This document shows positions 52,786-63,872 of a stretch of 64,000 nucleotides of DNA, one piece after another. The stretch lies in contig NC_044497.1 in NCBI RefSeq assembly GCF_902362185.1, forward strand, positions 32,380,001 to 32,444,000, written 5' to 3'. This DNA comes from Chanos chanos (taxonomy: Eukaryota; Chordata; Actinopteri; Gonorynchiformes; Chanidae). Under the pieces are notes generated by a model. It made no database searches. It was given only the letters and a program-made list of their open reading frames with translations, and had not been told where the DNA came from. The first letter of the stretch is position 1. Every line of letters starts with the position of its first letter. The translations under genes were made by a program, and so were the position numbers.

Positions 52786-55700
52786 TGCTATTGATTCAAG
52801 CATGCATATAAAGTACATCAGATTTTTTCTATTTTACTTTCCAGATTTATATTATAGTCATTTTCTGTAATAACCACAGCAACACAATAAAATGGTCAGT
52901 GATAGAATTGGAATATTAGAAAATGGTGTGGTCATGTGGAGTAGGAAAAGAAGTGTTCTTTTTGTGGGGTTAAGACGCCTATGGCAGGGTGACTCACGGC
53001 AGATTGATCCAGGCCCCGTGGTCGAAGCTGTTTTCTGTCAGGAGGTTGTGACTCAGATCCAGCACTCTCAGGTGGACAGACTTATTCAGAGCCATGCCCT
53101 CTACTAGTTGGATCTGGTTATGCTGCATTCGTAAATCCTACATGTCCAAACATCCAAACAAGCAATTCAGAGGATTACATATATTTTCATATGCACATTG
53201 CAGAGAAGAGTGACAAGAACTTTCAGAAAAGTAATATTTCGTAAAGTGATAATACATTCAATATCATAACAGCGGCCTTAAGCTGAAACACTTGTAAACA
53301 TAAAGAGTACTGTTAAAGAGAGATTTGGTGTTCTGCCTCGTTATGGCACTCACCTCTAGGGAGGGGGGGAGTCCAAAAGGGATGGTGCGGAAGTAGTTGT
53401 TATTGAGTCTAAGGTACTTAACCATCTTCAGAGGGCGGAAGGTAACAGGTGTAATGCTGCCTTCATAGAGGCTGTTGCCTCCAATCTCTAAAACAAGCAG
53501 CTTGAACAGACCTAGAGACAGAGGGCAGTTCATGTGTTACACTGATTACAGAAAACTTTCTTCTAATCTGTTTTTCTGATGTAATCCAAAACATTGCCTC
53601 CAATGTGAAAGAGCCAAGACTGTAGAAACAAACATTTTATCAACTATCCGTTCTTGAAACGGGTTTTGGAAGAAGCTATTTTGAGAAATCACGAACTAAA
53701 ATAAAATGGTTTTATGAAATGGCTGATTATTTTACCTCTGAAGCTGCCAGGAGCAAGGTGACTAATTTTGTTGTTGTTTATCCTCAGTTCCTCAAGAGAC
53801 GACGGCAGTCTTGGGATCGTAGTCAGCTCATTATTGTCCAGGTTCAGCCTTTTAAGTTTTGTCAGATTCTTTTAATGTAAAATTTTTAATATGAGAAACA
53901 AGGTGTGAAATCTTGAAATTTCAACAGCTATTATATGCCTTACAGTAAACACTTTCTTGAGCATAATTTAAACTTGAAAACAATTCTGCAGTGCACTCTA
54001 ACTAAAGGAATACCCATAGCTTTCTTCTAATGTTGGTTAAACTATTTTAAGGTGAAGGATCTAATTTATACCCTCCATCAGGCAATGACCAGCCTGTCTG
54101 GCACTGTCTGTCTGCTCCAGCTGAGCCTCTAGTCTTCTGGCCTCTGTCATTAGAGGGACATAAGGAGCAGGCACTGTAAAGTTTGACCTCATTCTTCCTA
54201 CTTTTAAGACTATTTGGCCCAGTCCAGTTTCACAGACACTGCACAGCCAGTCTTCTTAGAAGAGGCCAGCGTCTTTCAGAAGTTTCCAGCATTGGTCAAA
54301 CTGTGGGTTCCTAGTTTCTGGAGCAGTGTTTGTACTGGGAGGACTTTGACATAATGTGGTTATTTCCCAAGATCTCCTAGAAATTAAGAGTTATTCTGGG
54401 AGAATCTGGGTTCATGTGAGTCCACCTTGTCACTTGAAATTATCAGTAGAAAGGGTGTGGCCTTTTTAAACATGCTATTATGTGACTGGAGGAAAACCTT
54501 GAACCCTGGAGAAGATGTGACAGCAAGTGCAGACAGAGTTCTTATGGAAGGCAATGAGACAGATGAGATTTACAAAGATTAGGTCACATACAAGTGAGAC
54601 ACAGGTGAGACTTACAACAAAAAGGAACGGTCTAAGAGAGGAGTCTAGCTTGTTCTCGCTGAGATCAATTTCTTCCAGATTAGGGAGACCAGAGAAGCTT
54701 CGAGGGGGCAATCTAGAAATGTTATTCCCTGTGTGACATTTAGCAAAACAAATAAAGGAATTATATGAAGCGCTCAGAACAGTAAAACAGTCTTAGTTCT
54801 CATATGTTTTCACTGGAGAGCTACTTTGTGCATTTTCCCTCCTCAAAAAATAGTAGACCTGAGTGTTCAGTTTGCTGATTGTACTGTTCAAGTGTTTGCA
54901 AATTTAAATGACCTCTTTTTGTTTGTAACTTGATTATGAATGAATAATTTGTCGTTGTTCATTATTCGAGGTTTATTCGCATCTTTGTGCCTACTTTGAA
55001 CTCACCAGGCAGTTCAAGAATAGTGACTGTCAAGTCAGTGATGATTGGTAGGCGGGACATGCCAATGGCCTTGCATGAAATTTTAGCTCCTCCCAGTCGG
55101 CAGTCCTCTGGTAATGAGTCTGTGAAGCCATTCTTAGTCATTGTGCTGTTTGTTTCACTCTCCTCTTCTTCTTCCTCTTCTTCCTCTTCTTCTTCCTCTT
55201 CTTCTTCTTCCTCTTCTTCTTCTTCCTCCTCTTCTTCCTCATCCTCCTCTTCTTCTTCCTCCTCCTCCTCCTCCTTTCCACCCTGGTCCATGAGACGTTT
55301 CTTGTCCTCTCTGAGTTCCCTCAACACGGCACTCAGCTTCCCAGTTTCTCCTCCCCTCCCCGCCAATACTGAAAAAAGCTCCACCCATACTGCTGCAGTC
55401 CTCCCCATGTCTAGCTGAGGTGTCAGCAAACGAGAGAGAAGCAAAAATGAAGCACTTTAACACTCACTGTAAAATTTGATCATGACCAGAGATGCCACAA
55501 ACAAACAAACAAACGAACAAACAAACAAACTGTAATAAGGAAGTGAGTCACTAAGGTACACAACTGACAAGAAAAAATGGCAAACACACCCACAGTGAAT
55601 ATTTATGTTGGTCTAAAACAACATGAACAGTGTATCAATAGTAACTGCAGATGATAATTTTTTTTTAAATGTAGAGGTCATAATGAAGGCCATACATCAC

Positions 55701-56610
55701 ATGAACATATTATTCAGCGTTAATGTTTGCTTAAAGATTTTTAGCCAATCACATCTTTTTATCAGAAAGTCGATAAGCAAAGAACCTAAAATTACAACTA
55801 TTATAATGGTTCTTGTAATGGTTCTAATGGTTCTTCTAAATGGATCCAACTCCACCTGTGAATCTTTGGCTGTCCCTCTCAAGTGCCTCTTTCTCTGAGT
55901 CTCGTCTGGCCCCCTCCCTCCTGAGAACACAGCCATGATTTAACATGTTCATATTAGAGACATGGAACACCACTTCAACAAAACTGTGAGCAAGCCAACA
56001 ACTATGCTGTCGGCAGAGAGAGAACCATTTGTATCACTGTGCAAATCTGAGCTGCTGGTTTGACACTTGCATACGATACAGAAGCCCAGCAGTACATCTT
56101 GAACTGCCACTATTTCCTCAAGACATCAATGTAGCAATTAATTAAATCATTGCATTGATAAATGATATCGATTTAGATGTGACACGGTTTAGATGTCCTC
56201 ATGATAGATGTTCAAATTCTTGTCAAATAAGTCTGTTAACAGTTTAGAGCAGCCTACACAATAACTCAAATTTGCAAGAGCACAGTGCTGCATCCTCATG
56301 ATGGAGCTGAATTTAATCATTTTGCGAAACACAGACATGAATGACATCAGACGCAAATCTCTGGCAAATTAACCACCACAATCTAATTTTAACCCTAAAC
56401 CAACGTTTTTTGATCACATTACTTACGTGATGTCCAAGTTGAGTCAGATGCTGCTCTTTCCACTGCTTGGCTAAATGCTGGGTTTTTCATGACTTCACTG
56501 GACTCTGATGCACTACTCCCATTCTCAGTGGTTTTTCCCCGAGTGATGAGGGATTCTACTCCCACAGCGAGAACACCTATAGAAATGCACAGCAACCAAA
56601 AATTCGCCAT
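46704..56610 (-). CDS. ECM2/ECMX-type small leucine-rich-repeat matrix protein, eight exons
   Basis: This is a secreted leucine-rich-repeat protein closest to human ECM2; the BGN-linked paralogue has been called ECMX. Exons on the minus strand are 56610-56427, 55410-55006, 54728-54616, 53868-53736, 53511-53354, 53137-52998, 47644-47318 and 46878-46704. They total 1635 bases (544 residues), all GT-AG with matching phases. A signal peptide ([20 protein letters not shown]) leads to a linker and a 38-residue Glu run (one Asp) at residues 108-145. The N-cap LPEDC-x8-C follows (C165, C174), then leucine-rich repeats (e.g. [41 protein letters not shown]) and an ear-type C-terminus with C495 and C527, the latter in [16 protein letters not shown] (human SCIRSYSSIVLKPQN). 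Human ECM2 has a von Willebrand C domain before the repeats; none is present here. An in-frame ATG 12 codons upstream exists, but MANFW gives the better signal peptide. The exon 2 acceptor (CAGCTAG|AC) was chosen by phase and is the least certain junction. Confidence 0.85.
46900..46925. repeat. (ATC)n microsatellite next to the ECM2-like exon 8
   Basis: About eight ATC units lie some 20 bases upstream of the exon 8 acceptor, within the range where branch points sit. Confidence 0.85.
47645..52997. repeat. Microsatellite-rich intron 6 of the ECM2-like gene
   Basis: This 5.35-kb intron has no recognisable exon and holds a cluster of simple repeats: GACA-type near 47646-47710, CA near 49336-49396, 50328-50400, 51354-51525 and 52207-52283, GA near 51958-52006, TA near 52376-52405 and ACT near 52722-52790. 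Frames of up to 156 codons through these tracts are His/Thr or Cys/Val repeats of no meaning. A 114-codon minus-strand frame at 47996-48340 also lacks any family look. Confidence 0.8.
55160..55273 (-). repeat. Coding GAA/GAG repeat (poly-Glu run) in ECM2-like exon 2
   Basis: The array is 114 bases of GAG/GAA codons with one GAT, encoding 37 Glu and one Asp. GAA and GAG are mixed rather than pure, which suggests the tract is kept for its acidity and is partly stabilised by interruptions. The opposite strand shows a poly-Ser frame that is only a shadow. Confidence 0.9.
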
Positions 56611-56945
56611 GATACTGCATGCAGACGGTGCTCTGACGGTCAGCATGTACCTGCTGGCTCACCTCTGGCTGCACTCTTAAATCTACCCATAGTCAGTACC
56701 CAAAAAAAGGAGGTGGGAAAGAACACGAAGGAGGAGAGGAGAAGAGGAGGAGAAAGGGGGGGGTCAAACATGTACACGGCTCATCCTCTACAAAGACACT
56801 CGTTCATCCCTCCTTAAAAAAGAAAAAAAAAACAACCCTTTATTACACTCTGTGGTTGCGGCCTTAAACTAACAAACAGGGAGAGAACGCAAAAGAAATA
56901 AAGGTTGGAAGAAGGAGAGAGTTTAAGAGCAACACAGGCAGACAA

Positions 56946-56985
<40 letters not shown>

Positions 56986-57516
56986 ACGAAAGAAAGAAAG
57001 TTTTGCATCACTGAATGCTCCAGGGAATCAGTGGTTGTATCTTGTAATGAAGTCCCATAAGGACAAATTGAGGGTGTGTAATTGTTACTGGAGACCAAGT
57101 GAGTGAACTCAGGGCCCTTATGTTACACATATTCTGGCACTATAGCTCATCTCAAACATATCCCCGCTTGGCATTCATCCCTCAGCACATATGTCCGAAA
57201 AGGAGTAACAGACTGGCAAAAAGGAAAGAGATTTGTCTAACCCATAAAACAAACAGCAGCCAGACAAATTCACAAATGGAGCCTCCCCAACATGACGCTA
57301 GGTATGTTCATGAGCAAGAGAACACACACCGCCCCCCCCCCCTCTCTCTCTCTCTCTCTCTTTCTCTCTCTGTCTCCTTATCTATTGCTCACTCTCCCTC
57401 CCTTACTAGCTTATGCTAAATTGGTCAGTCCTAAAATAATCATCATGAACAATATCTCTTCAAATGGTTTGTCAAGTCCTTAAATCCTAAACAAAGTGGA
57501 AAGAATTAAAACAAGG

Positions 57517-57559
<43 letters not shown>

Positions 57560-58355
57560 ACATCTTGGGAAGTGCTGTAGACCACAGACTGGCACTACTG
57601 AGTGATATCTCAGTGTGATTCCATTAATGTTTGCAGAGACGTTACCAGCTATAACATACACAACAACAATATGTGTTTACATGGCAATGACACTTTTTTT
57701 TTCACATAATCCTTGAACCTACTTGATACCTTTGGGTAGACTCCCAGTAGTTTGAATCATTATAGGCCTTGCTTTCCTGAGTGCGTCACCTGAGTTTGAG
57801 GACTGAAATTAACAGCCATCAGCTTAGCAGGGATATGTGTGTATTTTAACAACTTGAGAAATTCCAGTGAAACACAAATTACCCAAAACAAACACCCACA
57901 GTTGACCACACATGCTGTCCAGTTTAATTATTTTTGGGCACAGCGTAACACAAGGCCACAAGGATTACCGTTAGGTTATTGAAGGTTATAATAATACCAG
58001 TAATGTCTGTCTACCACATCAGTCCCGTTATAATTACTGAAACACCCACGGAAATGACTGTTTCTTTTCTGAAAATAGGTCAATTACAGAGGAGACTTCC
58101 TCTGAGGATTAAAAGGAGACATCTTTAATATACACAATTCGGTGTCCACTGTCCTCATATTTGACCAGCATCAGCAACAAAAATAAAGTCAGTCTGTATG
58201 TCTCCTTTAAATAAACATGTCTGCAACGCCACTGATGTTTCTGTTTTGTAAATATTCACATGGACGGAAGCATGACCTTGTTTGACTTTCATAGCAAACA
58301 CTGAGGAGGAACAAGACAAAGTTGCTCATTTTGACTACCTGAGAAACCACCCTAG

Positions 58356-58397
<42 letters not shown>

Positions 58398-59880
58398 CTC
58401 CAAAATGTGTCTGTTTGAAATGAGTCAGCATTAAGATGGTTATGCTCTACATAGCCTTCCTCCTCACTGTCCTTTGTTCCATTCTCACTCTGTCACTGAG
58501 TCTCTGACACGTTTCAGCCTGAGGGGACTGTGGTCACTTACACAGTAATATTATGATTTATTTGTTAAGCTATTTTTATATTTAATGTAAGAACACACCT
58601 GACCTGCCCGCTGGGAATATATAAAGCAAGAGCAACAAGGAAAATATTTCCTTGGGCTACTTGCAAGAAATCTTGGGAAGCCTATCCATCTCTGGCTCAC
58701 TCTGGTCAGTCACATTGCTGTGTAGGTTACAACAATTAGTCTATATAAGGGAGCCAAGGAGCAGATGGAGCTGGAAAGGGGATATGAGTTTGATCTCGGG
58801 ATCCTAGTTATGCAAGCACATGGAGATCACAGAGTCAATCAAGGATAAAGACAGTCAAGGCACTTTACAGACATCAAATCATGAAAAGACTGAGTAATGA
58901 ATGAAATTAAATAGGAAATTGTTAGATGGAGATGAATATACAAACAATAATGTCAGGATCGATTAGTAGATGGACTTAAGGTGGTCATTAGCTTGTTAAA
59001 TGGCTAGGGGTTCTGATAAGTCTTTAGGGAAATGAATGGAGTGAAACAGTGTTCTCTTTCCTACTGTTTTCCTCTGTTCTTTGGGAGCTGATGTCACGCA
59101 GATACCAGAATAGCTACACATATTGTGATGATGTCAGTTCTACGGTCTTCACCCCATCCTCACTCTCTGCCTCTGTCCTAGCCTGACACTGATACACTGC
59201 TGAACTAATTTACAATTTCAGTTGTGCAAGGTTACAGAAGTGCACAAGACTTTCTGATGTGTAAGTACTGGAAATGTACTCACAGCTTTCACAGTATTTC
59301 AAGGGCAATGTGTCTCTTAATTAGATCAGTAAAGATCCAGTTCCATCTCTAAAAATACACATTGGCTGGGTGTCCCCTCAGTATACCCAGTCTTGGTTTA
59401 CGCTATTCAGCTGTGGAATATCTTAACTGAGCTTGAAGTTCAGAGAATAGTGGTTTTATATACTGTGTGGTGTTACAGACCACCGGGTCGATTTTCATAT
59501 CTTCACAGAATTAAATAAGGAACTTTTTGGTGGGTAAAATGAGAATGTGTACATTAGAGGCACACTTCACACTTAATGATGGGTATTATGAAGAAGTGAA
59601 CAAATTTGTGGTCACATAAAAATCATTGTCTGAGGCCTTGCCATATATCATCACAACGCTTTTTCGTGGGAAGTTTGAGGAACTCCAAGATAATTTCAGT
59701 AAGCTTCTGAAACAGTGTACCGCCCACAACAGGAAACAATAAGAAATCATTATAGAGCACATCTGCCTCACCGCTAAACATTTAACTTTCCTCAGACCAA
59801 GCTGTTTTAGGGCCTTACTTCACTGCGCCCCCCCCACCCCAACACGTGCGCGTGCACACACACACACGCACACACGCACG

Positions 59881-59950
<70 letters not shown>

Positions 59951-60248
59951 TCAAGCTTGACTCCACCACAACAGGTGTGAAAATATCTCAGATCACAGGC
60001 ATAGTGGTTGGACACAAGCCTCTTTATGGCCATTTCCATATGTGCTGATGTCTATTCACAGAGGTATGGACCTCAGAGAACAGGCCTGATGCCACCAAGC
60101 AGTGATTGGCAAATACAGGTGACTTAACAGACAGTTAAGTTTAGCACAAGATATGGGGTTTGGTTGGTGGGGCAGCTAAAGGGACCAGTGCCAAGGCCTT
60201 ATTGTCATAACTCATAGCCTCCTGCCTGTTGTCTTTCACATTCCTTCC
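56611..60248. other. Divergent spacer between the ECM2-like gene and TNNC1
   Basis: Both promoters must lie in this stretch and the next few hundred bases. Near the ECM2-like side, a minus-strand TAGATTTAAGAG at about 56675-56690 could act as a weak TATA. Simple repeats are AAAG near 56945-57000, TC near 57342-57372, CA near 57521-57556, TC near 58357-58395 and CA near 59855-59946. TATA-like words on the plus strand occur at about 58617 and 58743, with no coding sequence after them. Nothing coding is recognised. Confidence 0.45.
56945..57000. repeat. (AAAG)n purine tract upstream of the ECM2-like gene
   Basis: About 13 AAAG units, with one AACG, form a pure-purine tract with mirror symmetry, 340-390 bases upstream of the ECM2-like start codon. 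Confidence 0.9.
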
Positions 60249-60258
60249 CTATTTATAG
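60249..60258 (+). promoter_or_regulatory. tnnc1: MEF2-type / TATA-like element upstream of TNNC1
   Basis: CTATTTATAG is a perfect match to the MEF2 consensus YTAWWWWTAR, 270 bases before the TNNC1 start codon. MEF2 drives many slow and cardiac muscle genes, including mammalian cardiac troponin C as I recall. The same A/T core could serve as a TATA box. Confidence 0.5.
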
Positions 60259-60528
60259 CCTGTCCCGTCCTATCCTCATTCTTTCTCTGTCTGTACATTA
60301 CTCTTGCTTCTTCTTTACTAGGAAAAGGGGAGTGACAAAGGCTTTGTCTTTTCTGAGACAAGTCATTCCAATCATAAATGCAAGGGAAGGTGCCTCCGGG
60401 ACTCTTTGTCCTGCGTCGGTCGTGGTGTGACGAGCGGAGTGTGGCGGAGCTTCTGTGCTGGACTTTCTTCGAGGGACAGTGTCAGAAGTTTCTTCATTTG
60501 AAAGAGAGAGCCCAAACTTAAGACAGCC

Positions 60529-62478
60529 ATGGATGATGTGTACAAAGCAGCGGTAAGTTATGACTGCTTTTTTTTTTTTTTTTTCAAACATAACTCTTTG
60601 TTGGAAAACAGGCTTAGTCTGAGATATTATAGCAGTTAAAGAATCTAAATGGAGTTTTCTTCTCTAGACAGATATCTTTGTGCAGTCTCGTTTTATAGCT
60701 TTTATTTTTTATTTTTTTTTTTTTTAAGTCAAACACCGTGAGAAAAAGTCTTGAATCCAAAGAAACTTCTGTTCAGATCTGTTCAGAGGTGATATGGCCC
60801 TGGCTAATTTTTAAAGTCAAGGGGCCTTCAAGTTAAACTGGGGTCATTGTGCGCTATGGACTGAATGGTTAAGTTATCAGTGTGCACAAACAGTCAAACC
60901 AACAAGGAGAAATTAATTAAGGAATTATATGTGTACCTGATTTGGTGAGCAATAAAGGCCATATCACTATTTAGTACACATGTACCAATCAGTTCAGTTA
61001 ATGAGGAAGACAGATCGCTAAAATCAACGCCACCTGAAATAGGCAGCCATGAGGAGAAAAGTATGATAGCAATGGGGGGATTATATGACAGCCTGTGGGA
61101 GCAAAGGGCTGTGATGACAATTGGTTCCTAATCTGACACAAGGTGACACGGTTTCAGGTATCTAAATGCCTAAAGGCTAGATCTCTTGTTGCATGTTAAA
61201 ACTAAAGTGGGTCTCTAGTATCTTTTGGAGAACAGAAGACCCTCAGTGAGTATGTCTTCTGATATTCTCTGTAAAAAGCGCCATCATTTTCTATCTATTC
61301 TTCTCCTCCCTCTAACAGGTTGAGAACTTAACAGAGGAACAGAAAAATGGTGAGCTCCCCCTACCTTGTGCATTTTGCAGAATAAAAAATCTCATTCAGT
61401 CAAGCAGCTGCGCTGTTTAGCTTTGTGTAGCTCTCCACTCATCCTGTGTAGCTTGGATTTCTTTAGCATGCTATTAGCCACTGATACCTAACTGATGTTG
61501 TGAAGCTTAACTAAATGTCTCTCTGGCAGAGTTCCGTGCTGCATTCGACATCTTTGTGCAGGATGCTGAGGATGGCTGCATCAGTACCAAAGAGTTGGGC
61601 AAAGTGATGAGGATGCTGGGACAGAACCCCACTCAGGAAGAGCTGCAGGAGATGGTGGATGAGGTAGATGAGGATGGTATGTCACTTAGAAATCAGAGGG
61701 TTGGGGTTTTTTTTTTTCCTTTTTAAATTAGTCACCAAACTTCATGTAAGTGTTTTAAAACACAGTGTAAAAAAGTCTTAAACTTTCAATTAAATTTCTT
61801 GTTGCAATATGTGAACGTGTGTACAATTAATTTTGTGTTTGTGTGTAGGCAGCGGGACAGTAGACTTTGATGAGTTTTTGGTGATGATGGTGCGCTGTAT
61901 GAAAGAGGAGAGCAAAGGGAAATCTGAGGAGGAGTTGGCTGAAGTCTTCCGGATGTTCGATAAGTATGAGACATGAAAATACAACAGTACCTGAAGTTAC
62001 ACCACAGTTCACATCCAGGCACCTAGTCAATACTTATCTTTACACTCATTTGCCATTAAATGGCTTATTTAAATTAAAACCATGATATATGGATGAGCCA
62101 CAACATTGGTTATCTAGATTAAAACGTGTCATGTTTGCCTTGTTTTCTTGTTTTTTGGTAAGAAATGGAGATGGCTACATTGACTTGGATGAGCTAAAGA
62201 ATATGCTGGAATCTACCGGTGAGGCCATTACTGAAGATGATATAGAGGAGCTCATGAAGGATGGAGACAAAAACAACGACGGCAAGATTGACTATGATGG
62301 TATGTTTAGCTTGTTATTCACAAAAAAAAAATCACAGTACTGGAATCTGATAATTGATTACATTACAAATCTACAAGTCACCTAGTGTCCAAGTTTGGAA
62401 GTGTCAACTTTTGTTTAAAAATTGTACTTTTTGTCTACACCCACAGAGTTCTTGGACTTCATGAAGGGTGTTGAATAA
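60529..62478 (+). CDS. tnnc1: Troponin C, slow skeletal/cardiac type, six exons
   Basis: Troponin C is the Ca2+ sensor of the thin filament; Ca2+ binding relieves troponin I block of actin-myosin contact. Exons are 60529-60552, 61319-61349, 61530-61676, 61849-61963, 62163-62299 and 62447-62478, in all 486 bases (161 residues, exactly the family length). It has four EF hands. Site I ([13 protein letters not shown]) is degenerate, with Val and an inserted residue in place of Ca2+ ligands, the mark of the cardiac/slow isoform. Sites II ([12 protein letters not shown], 65-76), III ([12 protein letters not shown]) and IV ([12 protein letters not shown]) are intact. C35 and C84 are present. KEES and ESTG lean toward the fish b paralogue, but I am not sure of that. 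An AATAAA at 62756-62761 gives a 3'UTR of about 280-300 bases. Confidence 0.97.
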
Positions 62479-62755
62479 GCTTTACCAGGACCTTGAAAGA
62501 TCTCCGTCTATCCTCTCCATCAGTCACATTACCTGTCCTCCATCTCAGATAGCAAAGAACAGCATTAGACAAAAAGATACAGCCAGGAGTAGATATCACC
62601 AATACACTGTCATGTCATCACCTCAGGTCTCATACATGCTTTAACTGGAATGTATATAACCTCGTAGCTCCATTGTTTTGTTGGTATTGTGTTCTGGATT
62701 TTTCCACTCCACCATGTCTGTTTCTTCCAGTACATTAGTATTTGATGCTGCATTA

Positions 62756-62761
62756 AATAAA
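62756..62761 (+). terminator. tnnc1: Polyadenylation signal of TNNC1
   Basis: A canonical AATAAA lies 278 bases past the stop codon, followed by a T-rich stretch (TCATTTTTCTG). Confidence 0.8.
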
Positions 62762-62975
62762 ATGTCATTTTTCTGTAATAAGTGGTAGCTGATCAATTGA
62801 TTCTAATGTCACTCATGATGTCTTGGAAAGAAAACAATCATTCTGAATCAAGGAAAACGTGTGAGGTTGCTGTGTTCTGGTCCCGTGTCCATTTATTAAA
62901 AAAAAAGGCCAGTCTGTAGCATAATCCATATGCCACAAAGAAAGAGAGCAAAGAAATCAGTGAGTGGACAGTTAC

Positions 62976-63872
62976 TTTATTATTGAATATCAAACTAGGC
63001 AAAGTTCACACAAACAATGACAGTCTGGGTCCTTCAGTAACATGAGATGCACACAGGTACAACTCATAAGGTCATATGCCTGACTGAAGCCATAGCAACA
63101 CTGCATTAATTCAGTAGTTCAGACAAAAACAAGCGAGTGAATGGAAAAGGTTTATCCTTGCTCTTTGATAGCGCTGCTGTCACTCAGAAATGAATAACTC
63201 AAATTTGTATTTAACCACTTTATGGACATAATAACCGTTGGGGAGATCTGCCTACAACACCAAGGGGAAATACCATGAAAACAGAACAGAATAAGAGTCT
63301 CAAGGGAAAGACCAAACACGCCATTTAAGACTACTTCTTACATCCCAATGTGCAACTCTGAAGAGGTTAGGAACAGAGGAAACCAAAAAAAACCCAAACA
63401 ATCTTACATCTTTCTGTGTCAAACACAACTACTGTGAGTAATGAGTCAAAAAGAATGTTACTTGAAATGTTACTCAAGATATGAAAAACATGTGGTTTCA
63501 TGCTAAATCTGTGGAGTATTAATGGGACGGACTAGGCACTATTTTTTTCACCTGTGCTAAGCTCAGGCGACAAATTAGAAAAACAAAAACAAATATGTTC
63601 ATCTACAGAGGCCAAAACTGTTCAACAGGGATGCACGTGATAGCCTATGAGACTTGTGTAGAGCTTAGTGAAGATTAGTACCAACTATGAGAAGTTAGCT
63701 TCATTTTTAGCTTGCCACATTGCTCTCCCCTTAATGAAAGTACAAGGTCTGAGCTGATACTCTGGTGTGTGGATGTTGGTGAGCTGGGCACTGGTTGTGA
63801 GTGCTGGGTGAGAAGTGGTGGAAAAGGACACTGCAGACTGTGGAAGGGAAAGAGGTTTTGTCTGTATAGCCC
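62976..63872 (-). other. tkt: 3'UTR of transketolase with AATAAA signal
   Basis: Downstream of the TKT stop on the minus strand the first strong AATAAA is at 62981-62976, giving a 3'UTR of about 0.9 kb. It ends roughly 200 bases from the TNNC1 poly(A) signal, so the two genes converge tail to tail. No other gene is visible in it. Confidence 0.5.

Noticed and set aside
54987-55418. 143-codon plus-strand poly-Ser frame
   Set aside because: It is the reverse reading of the poly-Glu codons in the ECM2-like exon 2.
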